Shown here: in pieces, positions 47,511 through 58,638 of the stretch
Layout: each line of letters opens with the position of its first letter
Numbering within the stretch: the stretch's first letter is position 1
Assembly (NCBI RefSeq): GCF_014131735.1
Contig: NZ_CP039121.1
Location: 434,001-498,000 of the forward strand
Direction of reading: 5' to 3'
DNA: 64,000 bases
Source of the DNA: Lactiplantibacillus plantarum
GTDB lineage: Bacteria; Bacillota; Bacilli; Lactobacillales; Lactobacillaceae
Position numbers and translations under genes: made by a program
Notes under the pieces: generated by a model
Told to the model about the DNA's origin: nothing
Databases searched by the model: none
Seen by the model: only the letters and a program-made list of their open reading frames with translations

Positions 47511-49634
47511 ATGGCTGACAAACTTACTAATCAAGAAAGACGACTTCTACAAGTGTTAGCAGAAGGATCACACTATTTATCTACTGAAAGTTTAGCGGCA
47601 TCGTTACAGGTTTCACGACGCTCGGTCTATAACTACTTGAATAATGTTTCAAGAAAATTAATTAGTGTCGGTATTGAACCACCACGAAATGTTAATGGAT
47701 CAGGGTACTACTTAACACGTGACAGTAAATTATATGTTAAAGATTTAATAAATGGAAAAGATGGTGAACCTGATAAGCGAGTGCATCGTGTGCAGTTCAC
47801 AGATCGACGAAATATTTTATTATTAGCACTATTTGTTGGAGAACGTGATATTACAATCTCGCAACTTATGAATATTACAGGTGTCGCTCGTAATACTGTG
47901 ATTTCAGACTTGTCGAGAGTTCGAAAAGAACTTGGCGAAAACCGGATTGAATTAGTTGGCACGAAGGATGGACACTCACTAAGGGGACAAGAGCTTACGA
48001 TCCGTAACTATTTTCAAGTTCATTTTACCGCTTTAATTGATGGCTATGATTGGGTCCAGAAATATCAAGCGGATAATTCATTCTTTGCGGGCAAAGATAC
48101 GGTTGGACTTAATACGATGTTAAATGACTGGATGCATCTGGTTGAGCGGCAAAGCGAGCGGGCATTTTCCGATGATGCCATCAGAATGATTGAGTTTTAT
48201 TATGCGTTTGTCTTAAAGCGTATTCTGTCAGGATGTTTTATCCCACAAGATACATTTCCAAGCAATATAGATGATCGAAGAGAGCTACGAAACAAAAAAG
48301 AATTTGGACTAGCTAGTAATTTGTTAGCTCAAGTGGGCGTTGAAGTTGGAAGCCATGATTCAGAGGCTTTATATCTTGAAAGCTTGTTATTGAGTGGACA
48401 ATTACATTCTGTTGAGCCGGATGAGCGAGACAATGTTAAGACTAAAGTTTATAAGGCTGCAATTGAGGTCGTTGAGAGTTTCCAGCAGATTACAGGTTTT
48501 TCATTTTATGATCGTCGTCAATTAACAAGTGAGCTATATGTTCATTTACTCTCTACTTATTATCGAGTGAAATATCATCGACAATATCGAGACGGCATGG
48601 TGAAAGCAATTGAAGAGAATTATCCAGATATTTATACCTATACTGAGTTATCAATTCGCCCATTTGAGAAATTAAACAATTATCCATTGAATGAAAATGA
48701 GTTGTCATTGATTGCTATCTATTTTGGGTCGCAAATGTATCAAGATGAATCGCACTTGGGATCAGCTTTACTGGTTTGTTCAACAGGACTTGGAACTTCA
48801 AGAATGCTGAAGGTACAACTTGAATCGGCGTTCAAAGGTTTAAAATTTGTAGGACCAATTACGAAACGCAATTATAATAGCCTGACTCAAATATCTGAGA
48901 GTGTTGTGCTTTCCACAATACCACTTGATAAGAAAAATAGAGAAGTACTAGTGCTACATCCTATCATGAATGATCGGGAAATAAATGAATTAACAAAACA
49001 ACTTGCTGTTCAAGGGATTGTAATGCCGACTTTGTCGCCTAATAAAATTTCAGCCTTGTTAGATGTAATTTCTGATAATGCGAAGATTATAAATCAGACT
49101 GGTTTAATTACAGGTATTAAAGAAGTGCTTAGCTTTTCTGTTAAACCATATTCTAAATATGAGAGGGGGTATCAACCGTTGTTAAGTGAACTGATTAATA
49201 AAAATACAATCCAGTTTGCAACTGCCAGTCATTTAGATTGGCAGCAAGCAATTGCATTAGCAACATTACCACTTCTCAGCAGTGGTAATGTTGAACAAAG
49301 CTATATTGATGCGATGATTCGAAACGTTTATAGCAATGGACCTTACATTAATATTGGTGATCGAATTGCATTCGCACACGCAAGACCAGAAGAGGGTGTC
49401 AATAAACTCGGAATGGCATTGTTATGCTTAGATGAACCAATTGAATTATTGGATAATCAGCACCGAATTCAGTTAATTTTTGTTTTAGCAGCATCAAATG
49501 ATCGCTCACACTTAAAAGCGTTGGCAGAATTGGCCAGTATGCTTGGAGATAAGAACCGTTTAAAGCAGTTATTAGATGCTAGAAAGGTTAGTGAAGTTGA
49601 GAGCGTTATTGCGGAAGGAGAAAAACAGTTATGA
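47511..49634 (+). CDS. PRD-containing transcriptional activator with EIIB- and EIIA-like domains (MtlR/UlaR type)
   Basis: 707 residues. N-terminal HTH (LSTESLAASLQVSRRSVYNYL) with a second HTH (ISQLMNITGVARNTVISDL), two PRDs in the middle, an EIIB-like domain with the Cys loop ALLVCSTGLGTSRM, and a C-terminal EIIA of the fructose/mannitol type (ATASHLDWQQAIALATLPLL, IAFAHARPEEG with the phospho-His candidate). No separate EIIA gene follows, so this domain may also phosphorylate the EIIB. Stop overlaps the EIIB start by four bases. Confidence 0.9.
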   Translation: MADKLTNQERRLLQVLAEGSHYLSTESLAASLQVSRRSVYNYLNNVSRKLISVGIEPPRNVNGSGYYLTRDSKLYVKDLINGKDGEPDKRVHRVQFTDRRNILLLALFVGERDITISQLMNITGVARNTVISDLSRVRKELGENRIELVGTKDGHSLRGQELTIRNYFQVHFTALIDGYDWVQKYQADNSFFAGKDTVGLNTMLNDWMHLVERQSERAFSDDAIRMIEFYYAFVLKRILSGCFIPQDTFPSNIDDRRELRNKKEFGLASNLLAQVGVEVGSHDSEALYLESLLLSGQLHSVEPDERDNVKTKVYKAAIEVVESFQQITGFSFYDRRQLTSELYVHLLSTYYRVKYHRQYRDGMVKAIEENYPDIYTYTELSIRPFEKLNNYPLNENELSLIAIYFGSQMYQDESHLGSALLVCSTGLGTSRMLKVQLESAFKGLKFVGPITKRNYNSLTQISESVVLSTIPLDKKNREVLVLHPIMNDREINELTKQLAVQGIVMPTLSPNKISALLDVISDNAKIINQTGLITGIKEVLSFSVKPYSKYERGYQPLLSELINKNTIQFATASHLDWQQAIALATLPLLSSGNVEQSYIDAMIRNVYSNGPYINIGDRIAFAHARPEEGVNKLGMALLCLDEPIELLDNQHRIQLIFVLAASNDRSHLKALAELASMLGDKNRLKQLLDARKVSEVESVIAEGEKQL

Positions 49635-49933
49635 AAACATTAGCAGCTGTATGTAGCACCGGACTTGGTTCAAGTTTTATGGTTGATATGAACATGGCAG
49701 ATATTGTTAAGGGATTAGGTCTAGAAGACCGTGTTAAAACGACCCATATGGATATGGGGAGTGCCAATGAAAATTCTGCTGATCATTTCTTTGTTGGTAA
49801 GGATTTAGCGGATGCGGCTAAGGATCGTCTTGGAATTGATAAAGTGACTGTTCTAGACAGTATTATTGATAAAGAGGAATTGAAGACTAAGGTTACGACA
49901 TATTTAAAAGATGCAGGTATTGAAAATAAATAG
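49631..49933 (+). CDS. PTS EIIB subunit, ascorbate-type (UlaB/SgaB-like)
   Basis: 100 residues; phosphocysteine loop VCSTGLGSSFMVDMN near the N-terminus. Passes phosphate from EIIA to the sugar carried by the EIIC encoded next. Translationally coupled to the regulator by an ATGA overlap; GAAGGAG lies in the regulator's last codons. Confidence 0.9.
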   Translation: MKTLAAVCSTGLGSSFMVDMNMADIVKGLGLEDRVKTTHMDMGSANENSADHFFVGKDLADAAKDRLGIDKVTVLDSIIDKEELKTKVTTYLKDAGIENK

Positions 49934-49948
49934 GAGGTATTGTTTACG

Positions 49949-51325
49949 ATGCAAGCTACATTAAATGCCATTATTAGTATTGTTCGTACACCAGCTATTT
50001 TGGTTGGATTAATTGCTATTCTAGGACAGGCATTACAAAAGAAGTCCTTTTCTGACACAGTCAGCAGTGGAATTAAGACCTTCATTGGTTTCTTAGTTTT
50101 GAGCGGTGGTGCTGGTATTGTCAGCACTTCATTAGCGCCGATGAGCAAGATGTTTATGCATGCTTTTGGTGTTCAGGGAGTTGTTCCTAATAATGAAGCC
50201 GTCGTGGCAACCGTTTTAGTCGAATATGGGACAGCAACGGCTTTAATTATGTTGGTAAGTATGATTGTTAATGTAATCTTGGCACGATTTAGTCATTTTA
50301 AATACATCTACCTTTCAGGCCACGTAATGTTGTATATGGCTGCAATGCTTGCAGTTATTATGCAAGTAGCAGGTTTTGGATTCGCTACAGAAGTGTTATT
50401 CGGAGGTCTTATTTTAGGAATTTGGGATACAGTTAGCCCTGCTTTGGTACAACCGTTTCTACGTGAAGTAACAGGTGGCAATACAGTGGCGTTAGCACAT
50501 ACCGGTGATTTTGGTTATGCGTTTGCTGGATTAATCGCTAAGTTTACTGGTGACAAGCGTAAGTCAACTGAAGACTTAAATATTCCAAAGAGTGTATCGT
50601 TTCTACGTGATTCAACGGTTGCAATTACCATTACAATGGCCGTTATTTACATTATTTTGGCTTTGTTTGCCGGGCCAGAATTTGTTGGAAAAATGAGTTC
50701 AGGGATGAATTATATTGTATTTGCCTTAATTCAGGCCGGAACTTTTGCAGGTGGTGTTTACGTTATTCTTGCAGGTGTGCGGTTAATTTTAAATGAAATT
50801 ATTCCTGCATTTAAGGGGATTTCGGAAAATCTGGTGCCTAACTCTGTACCAGCACTAGATTGCCCAATTATTTTCCCATATGCGCCAAACGCAACGATTG
50901 TTGGCTTTTTTGCTAGCTTTATTGGCGGAGTTGTTAGTATGTTCATTATGATTGGCTTACACACAGTTATTGTCATTCCGGGTGTTGTTGCACACTTTAT
51001 GTGCGGTGCTACTTCTGGTGTCATTGGCAATGCTGTTGGGGGACGGCGTGGCGCAATTATTGTCGCATTTTCTCAAGGTATTTTAATCAGCTTTCTTCCA
51101 TTAGCCTTACTACCGGTTCTTGGAAAAATTGGTTTAGGTGGTGCAACCTTCTCAGATGCTGACTTTGGTGTGATTGGTTCTTTGATTGGCTGGTCGGGTG
51201 TTAACGGTGGCGTTGTAATGATTATTGCCGCGATTGTTATTTCGCTCATCTTATTTATTGTTGCTTCGATTATTGCAAGTAAACATAGCGCTGATAAGAC
51301 CGGGCAAAATAAGGCTAATGCCTAG
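49949..51325 (+). CDS. PTS EIIC subunit, UlaA/SgaT family
   Basis: 458 residues with about eleven membrane helices, starting with MQATLNAIISIVRTPAILVG. UlaA-type carriers bind L-ascorbate in E. coli, but relatives serve other sugars or polyols. ATG 49949 is supported by AGGAGG at 11 nt; the TTG at 49940 is too close to it. GHVMLYMAAML and DTVSPALVQPF match conserved family regions. Confidence 0.9.
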   Translation: MQATLNAIISIVRTPAILVGLIAILGQALQKKSFSDTVSSGIKTFIGFLVLSGGAGIVSTSLAPMSKMFMHAFGVQGVVPNNEAVVATVLVEYGTATALIMLVSMIVNVILARFSHFKYIYLSGHVMLYMAAMLAVIMQVAGFGFATEVLFGGLILGIWDTVSPALVQPFLREVTGGNTVALAHTGDFGYAFAGLIAKFTGDKRKSTEDLNIPKSVSFLRDSTVAITITMAVIYIILALFAGPEFVGKMSSGMNYIVFALIQAGTFAGGVYVILAGVRLILNEIIPAFKGISENLVPNSVPALDCPIIFPYAPNATIVGFFASFIGGVVSMFIMIGLHTVIVIPGVVAHFMCGATSGVIGNAVGGRRGAIIVAFSQGILISFLPLALLPVLGKIGLGGATFSDADFGVIGSLIGWSGVNGGVVMIIAAIVISLILFIVASIIASKHSADKTGQNKANA

Positions 51326-51374
51326 ATAATAATTCTTTTCTTCTGAGTATTCTTATTAATAAGGTGGTAGAAAA

Positions 51375-53366
51375 ATGAGTTTTGATGAAATGGATACAAA
51401 AGCAGTCAATGCGATTCGAGCACTTAGTATTGATATGATTGAACATGCTGAATCCGGGCACCCCGGTATGCCGCTTGATGCCGCGCCGATGGCTTATGTC
51501 ACGTATAAAAAGCATTTACGGATTGATCCTAAACATCCAAATTGGCCAAATCGCGATCGATTTGTATTATCTGCTGGGCACAGTTCGTCGATGTTGTACG
51601 CGATGCTATATTTGGCAGGTTATGGTATAACCGTAGATGATTTGAAAAACTTCAGGCGTCTTGATAGTTTGACACCAGGACATCCAGAATTGATTACACC
51701 TGGTGTTGATGCGGCCACTGGACCGCTTGGACAAGGCCTTGGTATGGCTGTTGGGATGGCAATGGCCAGCAAACATTTAGGAACTAAGTATAATGTTGAT
51801 GACATCAAAATTTTAAATAGCCGTGTCTATGTAATTGCCAGTGATGGGGACTTAATGGAAGGAATCAGTCATGAATCGGCAAGTTTGGCAGGCCATTTGA
51901 AACTGAATAATTTGATTGTTATGTATGATTCAAATGACGTAACGTTAGACGCACAGGCAAGTAAAACGTTGGGCGATGATGCAGGAGAACGATTTAAGGC
52001 ATATGGCTGGAATTATTTGCGGGTTGAAGATGGCAATAATCTAGATGAGATTGACAATGCTCTAAAACTAGCTGAGGCTGAACAGGAACGACCGACGATT
52101 ATTGAAGTTAAAACGGTTTTGGGGTATGGATCGCCACATGCAGGTGAAAACACTGTTCATGGAAATCCACTTACAGCTGGTGAATGTCGACAGACAATGC
52201 ATGATTTGGGCTGGGATTATGAACCATTTGAAGTTCCTGATGAAGTTCATCAACGTTATGCCGAAATTTTGCAAGAAGGACAACAACGATATGTATCATG
52301 GCAAAACGAATTGCATAAGCTTAAAAAGGTAAACGAAGAGCTGGCACAAAATTTTGAAGTTAATTTTTCTAATCAAGCCGCTACGGGAGATATCAGTTTA
52401 CAATACAATGCTGGTGATACAGAGGCTGTGCGAATGACGGTGCATAAACTCATTCAGAAATCAGCTCATACGCCATTGAATTTTTGGGGCGGCTCGGCAG
52501 ATTTGTCCAGTAGTAATAAAACTTATTTTGAGAATGATGATGGTTTTGAACCAGGTCAGTATCAAAATAAAAATGTGTTTTATGGTGTACGAGAATTTGC
52601 ACAAGCAGCAGCTGTAAACGGAATAACGTTATTTGGGGGAAGTAGAACGTTTGGGAGTACATTCTTTGTCTTTAGTGATTATATGAAAAATGCGATTCGT
52701 ATGGCAGCTTTGCAAAGAATTCCTGCAATCTTCGCGTTTAGTCATGATTCAATTGCGCTAGGGCAAGATGGGCCTACGCATCAACCAGTTGAACAATTGG
52801 ATGGATTACGTGCGATGCCAGGGTTGACTGTATTTCGGCCAGCAGATGCGATTGAAACACAGTCAGTATGGGACTATGCATTAAATAAAAATCATGGACC
52901 AGTGGTGATTGCAATGTCACGCCAAGCACTTCCAGTACTTGAAGGTTCATTAAAGTATGCAAAAGAGTGTGTTAAAAGGGGTGGTTATATTGTATCACCG
53001 TCTGGTGTAAGCAATTCAGATGGGATAATAATTGCAACGGGTTCAGAAGTAAGTATTTCAATAGAGGCTCAAACCAAATTGAAAAGGCAAAATATCAATG
53101 TAGAAGTAGTTTCCATGCCAAGTACTGAGCTGTTTTTACAACAACCTAAATCATATCGAGATAAGGTGCTTGATCCGACCGTTAGAAATCGCATGTCAGT
53201 AGAGATGGGCTCTACTCAATCTTGGTATCGATTCACTGGTCTTGATGGTGTCAATATCGGTTTGGACCACTTTGGGGCTAGTGGGCCGGTTGATGAAATT
53301 ATTCAAAGATTTGGGTTTTCCTCAGAGAATATTGCTCAAACTTATTTACAACATTTTCGTGGATAG
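51375..53366 (+). CDS. tkt: Transketolase
   Basis: Thiamine-diphosphate enzyme transferring two-carbon units between pentose and other sugar phosphates. 663 residues. Key regions are GHPGMPLDAAPMAY, ThDP-binding GDLMEGISHESASL...YDSNDVTLD, and SIALGQDGPTHQPVEQL. It is the last gene of the PRD-PTS operon, 49 bp after EIIC, with AAGGTGG upstream. This points to a pentose-type phosphate as the product of uptake (inference). Confidence 0.95.
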   Translation: MSFDEMDTKAVNAIRALSIDMIEHAESGHPGMPLDAAPMAYVTYKKHLRIDPKHPNWPNRDRFVLSAGHSSSMLYAMLYLAGYGITVDDLKNFRRLDSLTPGHPELITPGVDAATGPLGQGLGMAVGMAMASKHLGTKYNVDDIKILNSRVYVIASDGDLMEGISHESASLAGHLKLNNLIVMYDSNDVTLDAQASKTLGDDAGERFKAYGWNYLRVEDGNNLDEIDNALKLAEAEQERPTIIEVKTVLGYGSPHAGENTVHGNPLTAGECRQTMHDLGWDYEPFEVPDEVHQRYAEILQEGQQRYVSWQNELHKLKKVNEELAQNFEVNFSNQAATGDISLQYNAGDTEAVRMTVHKLIQKSAHTPLNFWGGSADLSSSNKTYFENDDGFEPGQYQNKNVFYGVREFAQAAAVNGITLFGGSRTFGSTFFVFSDYMKNAIRMAALQRIPAIFAFSHDSIALGQDGPTHQPVEQLDGLRAMPGLTVFRPADAIETQSVWDYALNKNHGPVVIAMSRQALPVLEGSLKYAKECVKRGGYIVSPSGVSNSDGIIIATGSEVSISIEAQTKLKRQNINVEVVSMPSTELFLQQPKSYRDKVLDPTVRNRMSVEMGSTQSWYRFTGLDGVNIGLDHFGASGPVDEIIQRFGFSSENIAQTYLQHFRG

Positions 53367-53412
53367 TTATATTCAATTCGAAGTTGAATGATATAATATT
53401 AAGCATGTAATT

Positions 53413-53463
53413 TTTAAAATGGCATGGAGTCCGTATAGGATACTATGCCATTTTAAATTTTTG
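53413..53463 (+). terminator. Intrinsic terminator after tkt
   Basis: TTTAAAATGGCAT and ATGCCATTTTAAA arms with partial inner pairing, followed by TTTTT. Confidence 0.9.
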
Positions 53464-53497
53464 TGTGAAATAATAGGTGATCATCTGACCTATGTCA

Positions 53498-53869
53498 TTA
53501 CTTTTGGATTCTATTCAGGGCTGCTTGGGGAATGTCTTTTTGATTAACTTTTTCCCAGTTAATCACTTGTTGGCGTTTGTCATTATAACCGACTTTGAGA
53601 TAAGCGTGCATCTTGAGTGAGCGTGGTAGGACGCTATCAAAAGTGAGCTCTTTCTTAACACCATTGTCGCTGTATCCAGGTTGTGAGTAATGATAGTAGA
53701 CATAGGGCTTGCCGGAATCATCTTTCCCGGTTTTACGTTCACCTTTAGTCGTGATTTGAGTATAGTATGTTTTTGTTCCGTAATTTGAGTGGTACCAGTT
53801 GAAACCGAGACCAACTGGTACTAATACGATAATAGTGATGATTAGTCCCAAAATCCCCGCTTTTTTCAT
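53498..53869 (-). CDS. YxeA-family (DUF1093) exported small protein
   Basis: 123 residues: N-terminal signal/anchor helix, then the YxeA beta domain with NYGTKTYYTQITTKG, YVYYHYSQPGYSDNG and YLKVGYNDKRQQVINWEKV. Family has unknown function and is widely found in Firmicutes. The inner ATG at 53867-53869 has GGAGGGATT in front. Confidence 0.85.
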   Translation of the reverse strand: MKKAGILGLIITIIVLVPVGLGFNWYHSNYGTKTYYTQITTKGERKTGKDDSGKPYVYYHYSQPGYSDNGVKKELTFDSVLPRSLKMHAYLKVGYNDKRQQVINWEKVNQKDIPQAALNRIQK

Positions 53870-54060
53870 TAATAATCCCTCCAAATGATTAATTGAAATC
53901 TGATATTAATCATAAGAGATATAAGAAACGGTGGATAGCAGTTTATGCAATGCTAAACGAAAAACAAGTAATTAAATAAAAAATTAAAAATAAGTCAATC
54001 ATTCGGATGGTAGCTTGTTGGAAAGCTAAGACTATTCGATAGACAGTGGAATAAAAAAAT

Positions 54061-54089
54061 TTGACATTTTTAATGTAAAGGCTTACATT
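54061..54089 (+). promoter_or_regulatory. Promoter of the beta-glucoside operon with embedded cre-like site
   Basis: TTGACA (54061-54066), 17 bases, TACATT (54084-54089). TGTAAAGGCTTACA at 54074-54087 fits the cre consensus at 13 of 14 positions and lies across the spacer and -10, so CcpA would repress directly. 53870-54060 shows no gene. Confidence 0.8.
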
Positions 54090-54112
54090 GTTATTTGTAG
54101 ATAAATAAATTA

Positions 54113-54190
54113 GACATGTAACTGGTAATGCAGGCAGGATCTAAAAAAGTAACGGGCTTAGTCCGGATAACTTTTTAGGTCCTGTTTTTT
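54113..54190 (+). promoter_or_regulatory. Ribonucleic antiterminator (RAT) overlapping an intrinsic terminator
   Basis: The RAT spans 54113-54142, with the typical GTAACTGGTAATGCAGGC core recognised by LicT/BglG proteins. Its 3' end overlaps the terminator's left arm CAGGATCTAAAAA (from 54135), which pairs with TTTTTAGGTCCTG and is followed by six T residues (54185-54190). The antiterminator is encoded as the last gene of the same operon. Confidence 0.9.
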
Positions 54191-54209
54191 GTCGTTAGGA
54201 GTGATTAAG

Positions 54210-56057
54210 ATGGATTTTAATGATAGTGCACAGGCAATTATTTTAAACGTCGGTGGAGAAAAGAATATTAACTCGCTGATTCATTGTTCGACTAGGTTGC
54301 GTTTTACATTGAATGATTTTGCTAAGGCAGATTTGGAAAAATTGAAAACGGTTGATGGCGTTCTTGGCGCTGTTATTGCCGGTGGTCAATGTCAGGTAAT
54401 CATTGGTAATGATGTTGTTGAGATGTTTGATGCGGTTCAGGCATTGTTAGGCAACAGTACACAGCAAAATACTGCCAGGGGACCCAAGCAATCATGGGGA
54501 AAAGTTGTCCTTGATTTTATCATTGGTGTCTTTCAACCGTTAGTACCAGCAATTGCTGGTGGTGGGATTTTAAAGGCCGTGTTAATGCTGTTGGCCATGT
54601 TTGGTTGGATCAGTGATAAGAGCCAAACTTATCAAATCCTGAACCTAGTTGGTGGAGCGCCGTTGTATCTACTGCCAATTCTAGTAGCAATTACAACGGC
54701 TCAGAAACTTAAAGTAAACCCGCTTGTGGCAGTGTCAACAGTCGGTGTGTTGATATTACCAGACTTAGTAGCAATGCTGACTAAAGGAACTACTTTGTTT
54801 GGATTACACGTTACGAATGTTACTTATAGTTCGCAAGTATTTCCCGCAATTTTATGCGTTTTGTTTTATGCATTAATGGAACGTTTCTTTACAAAGTATT
54901 CACCTAAACCAATCCGAATTTTCTTTGTGCCCATGATGTCAATGCTGATTACGGCACCAATTACGCTACTATTCCTTGGACCATTGGGTTATGTTGTTGG
55001 GGAAGGTTTTGTCAGTGTTATTTTATTCCTAAATACGCATCTAGGCTGGGTAGCGACAGCATTATTAGCCGGTGTTCTACCATTCATGGTCGCAACTGGC
55101 ATGCACAAACCGATGATTCCATACGTTGTGTCGACGTTTAGTACAGTTGGCAAAGAATCATTGTATTTACCTGCATCATTGGCACACAACATTTCAGAAA
55201 GCGGAACATGTTTTGCAATTACACTTCGTACCAAGGATACCAAACTACGAGCGGTTGCGCTTTCTGCTGGAATTTCGGCGCTGTTTGGTATCACTGAACC
55301 TGCACTGTACGGGGTTACCTTACAACACAAACGAGCACTCATCAGTGTTATTACTGGTGGCGTGATTGGGGGTGCCTACGTTGGAATTGCCGGTTTATCT
55401 GGCTTTACGATTGTGGGACCTGGATTAGCGAGTCTACCGATGTTTGTAGATAAAAGTAATCCAGCTAATTTAATTCATGCTCTGATAGGATTTGGAATCT
55501 CATTCGTTGTTTCATTTGTTATCGGTCTAATTATCTGGAAGAATGATGAGGAGATTAGTTCTGCAAGCGATACTGGCGAAGCAACGACAACTGTAGTTGC
55601 TGAAGATTTGATGGCACCAGTTGCCGGAAAGATTTTATCGTTAGCTGATGTTCCTGATGATGTTTTTTCACAAGGACTAATCGGTCAAGGGATCGCCGTT
55701 GAACCAAGTGAAGGAAGCTTAATTGCACCCACAGATGGTACCATTGAGATGGTTTATGAGACCAAACACGCATTAGGCATGCGTACGGATAATGGGGCAG
55801 AGCTACTGTTTCACATTGGCCTGGATACTGTCCAGTTAAATGGAAAGTATTTTGAATCTCACGTGCAAGTTGGACAACATGTCCAAGCGGGTGAGTTACT
55901 TGAGACTTTTGATGTGGCTAAGATCAAAGCGGCCGGATACAACCCTATTACTATGATGGTTGTGACTAACCAAGATAGTTATACCGTTGCTGTTGATGAG
56001 AGTAATGAAACACTTGATAATCAATCTGTTATGAATATTGCAAAGTTAGGAGTTTAG
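54210..56057 (+). CDS. Beta-glucoside-specific PTS EIIBCA
   Basis: 615 residues in one chain: EIIB with Cys in LIHCSTRLRF (near residue 26), an EIIC of about ten helices with VSTFSTVGKESLYLPASLAHNISESG, FGITEPALYGV and other glucoside-family marks, then a C-terminal glucose-type EIIA with LLFHIGLDTVQLNG. Imports and phosphorylates aryl- or alkyl-beta-glucosides/cellobiose-type sugars. ATG 54210 follows TAGGAG; upstream codons lie inside the terminator. Confidence 0.93.
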   Translation: MDFNDSAQAIILNVGGEKNINSLIHCSTRLRFTLNDFAKADLEKLKTVDGVLGAVIAGGQCQVIIGNDVVEMFDAVQALLGNSTQQNTARGPKQSWGKVVLDFIIGVFQPLVPAIAGGGILKAVLMLLAMFGWISDKSQTYQILNLVGGAPLYLLPILVAITTAQKLKVNPLVAVSTVGVLILPDLVAMLTKGTTLFGLHVTNVTYSSQVFPAILCVLFYALMERFFTKYSPKPIRIFFVPMMSMLITAPITLLFLGPLGYVVGEGFVSVILFLNTHLGWVATALLAGVLPFMVATGMHKPMIPYVVSTFSTVGKESLYLPASLAHNISESGTCFAITLRTKDTKLRAVALSAGISALFGITEPALYGVTLQHKRALISVITGGVIGGAYVGIAGLSGFTIVGPGLASLPMFVDKSNPANLIHALIGFGISFVVSFVIGLIIWKNDEEISSASDTGEATTTVVAEDLMAPVAGKILSLADVPDDVFSQGLIGQGIAVEPSEGSLIAPTDGTIEMVYETKHALGMRTDNGAELLFHIGLDTVQLNGKYFESHVQVGQHVQAGELLETFDVAKIKAAGYNPITMMVVTNQDSYTVAVDESNETLDNQSVMNIAKLGV

Positions 56058-57512
<1,455 letters not shown>

Positions 57513-57530
57513 TGAAGGTGTGGTGATCAA

Positions 57531-58364
57531 ATGCTACGGATTAAAAAGGTGCTAAACTCCAGCGTCGTTTTGGTTACCGATGAACATGACCAGGAGTTTA
57601 TCTTGTTAGGTAAGGGGATTGGTTATGGGAAAAAACCAGGTGCTGTGATTATGGATGGCGATTTTAATCAGGTTTTCGTGGCATCACCAGATCCAAACGT
57701 AGAACAATTACTGGCAACAATCGCGTCATCGTCACCGCAATTGATTGAGATTACTCAGACAATTGTTAGTGAGGCGACTGAGCAGCTTCAGAGTAAGTTG
57801 AGTGATACGTTGTATGTTGCTTTGCTTGATCATTTGAAATTTACTCTTGAACGTGCTGCTAAAGGGATTGTTATAACCAATCGAGTTTATTGGGAAATTA
57901 AGACATACTATAGCCATGAATTTGAGATTGGCCAGTTAGCAGTTAGATTAGTTAATCGGGCGTTTAAAACTGACTTTTCGGAGCAAGAGGCTGCAAATAT
58001 CGCTGCACACATTATTAATGCCGAAAACGGAACTGATGAGCGTAAGGATGCATTAAAGGCTGGCCAATTGATTGGACGGATCATTAACATCGTCAAGTAT
58101 CAGACTGGTGGAATAGTCAATGAACATGATTTAAATTATCAGCGGTGTGTGGTACATGTAAAATTTTTAGTTGAACGGGCTATTGCGGGAGAACTGTTGG
58201 ATGATGCAGATCCGGCAATGGTAGCTATAGTCAAAAGTCAAAATTCACGTGCTTTTGCAATTGCTGGAAAGGTAGCTGCATACATGAGTATGAAGTTTAA
58301 GATGCCACTGCCAGATGAAGAAGTGATGCTAATGGCTATGCAGATTCAAAGATTATTGCCATAG
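57531..58364 (+). CDS. BglG/LicT-family transcriptional antiterminator
   Basis: 277 residues. N-terminal CAT RNA-binding domain (MLRIKKVLNSSVVLVTDEHDQ, LLGKGIGYGKKPG), then two PRDs with phosphorylatable His residues (LLDHLKFTLERA; HVKFLVERAI). Binds the RAT at 54113 when substrate is present and lets RNA polymerase pass the terminator. Feedback operon: its own expression depends on antitermination. Confidence 0.94.
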   Translation: MLRIKKVLNSSVVLVTDEHDQEFILLGKGIGYGKKPGAVIMDGDFNQVFVASPDPNVEQLLATIASSSPQLIEITQTIVSEATEQLQSKLSDTLYVALLDHLKFTLERAAKGIVITNRVYWEIKTYYSHEFEIGQLAVRLVNRAFKTDFSEQEAANIAAHIINAENGTDERKDALKAGQLIGRIINIVKYQTGGIVNEHDLNYQRCVVHVKFLVERAIAGELLDDADPAMVAIVKSQNSRAFAIAGKVAAYMSMKFKMPLPDEEVMLMAMQIQRLLP

Positions 58365-58400
58365 GTTAGTCTGGCATACTAACTAAATTATTATATTAGA

Positions 58401-58445
58401 ATACATACCATTTCGAATGAGGGGTGAGGTGGTATGTATTTTTGT
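58401..58445 (+). terminator. Intrinsic terminator after the beta-glucoside operon
   Basis: ATACATACCA and TGGTATGTAT arms followed by TTTTT. Confidence 0.85.
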
Positions 58446-58463
58446 GAATAAGTCTGGCTATAT

Positions 58464-58510
58464 AACAAGTTATAAATGATTCGTGATTGACAATTTATAA
58501 CTTGTTTTTT
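58464..58510 (+). terminator. Second terminator hairpin
   Basis: AACAAGTTATAAAT and ATTTATAACTTGTT, perfect 14-bp stem, followed by T residues. It backs up the one before. Confidence 0.85.
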
Positions 58511-58638
58511 GTTAGAAGAATTTTAATTATAAAAATATTTATTAACGGTGTAACTAGTTTGCATGGACACTCTATGGAGATTTGTAACCTAGATTGTTAG
58601 TATAGAAGTAAATGTGTATTGAACGGGGAATCTAAATA

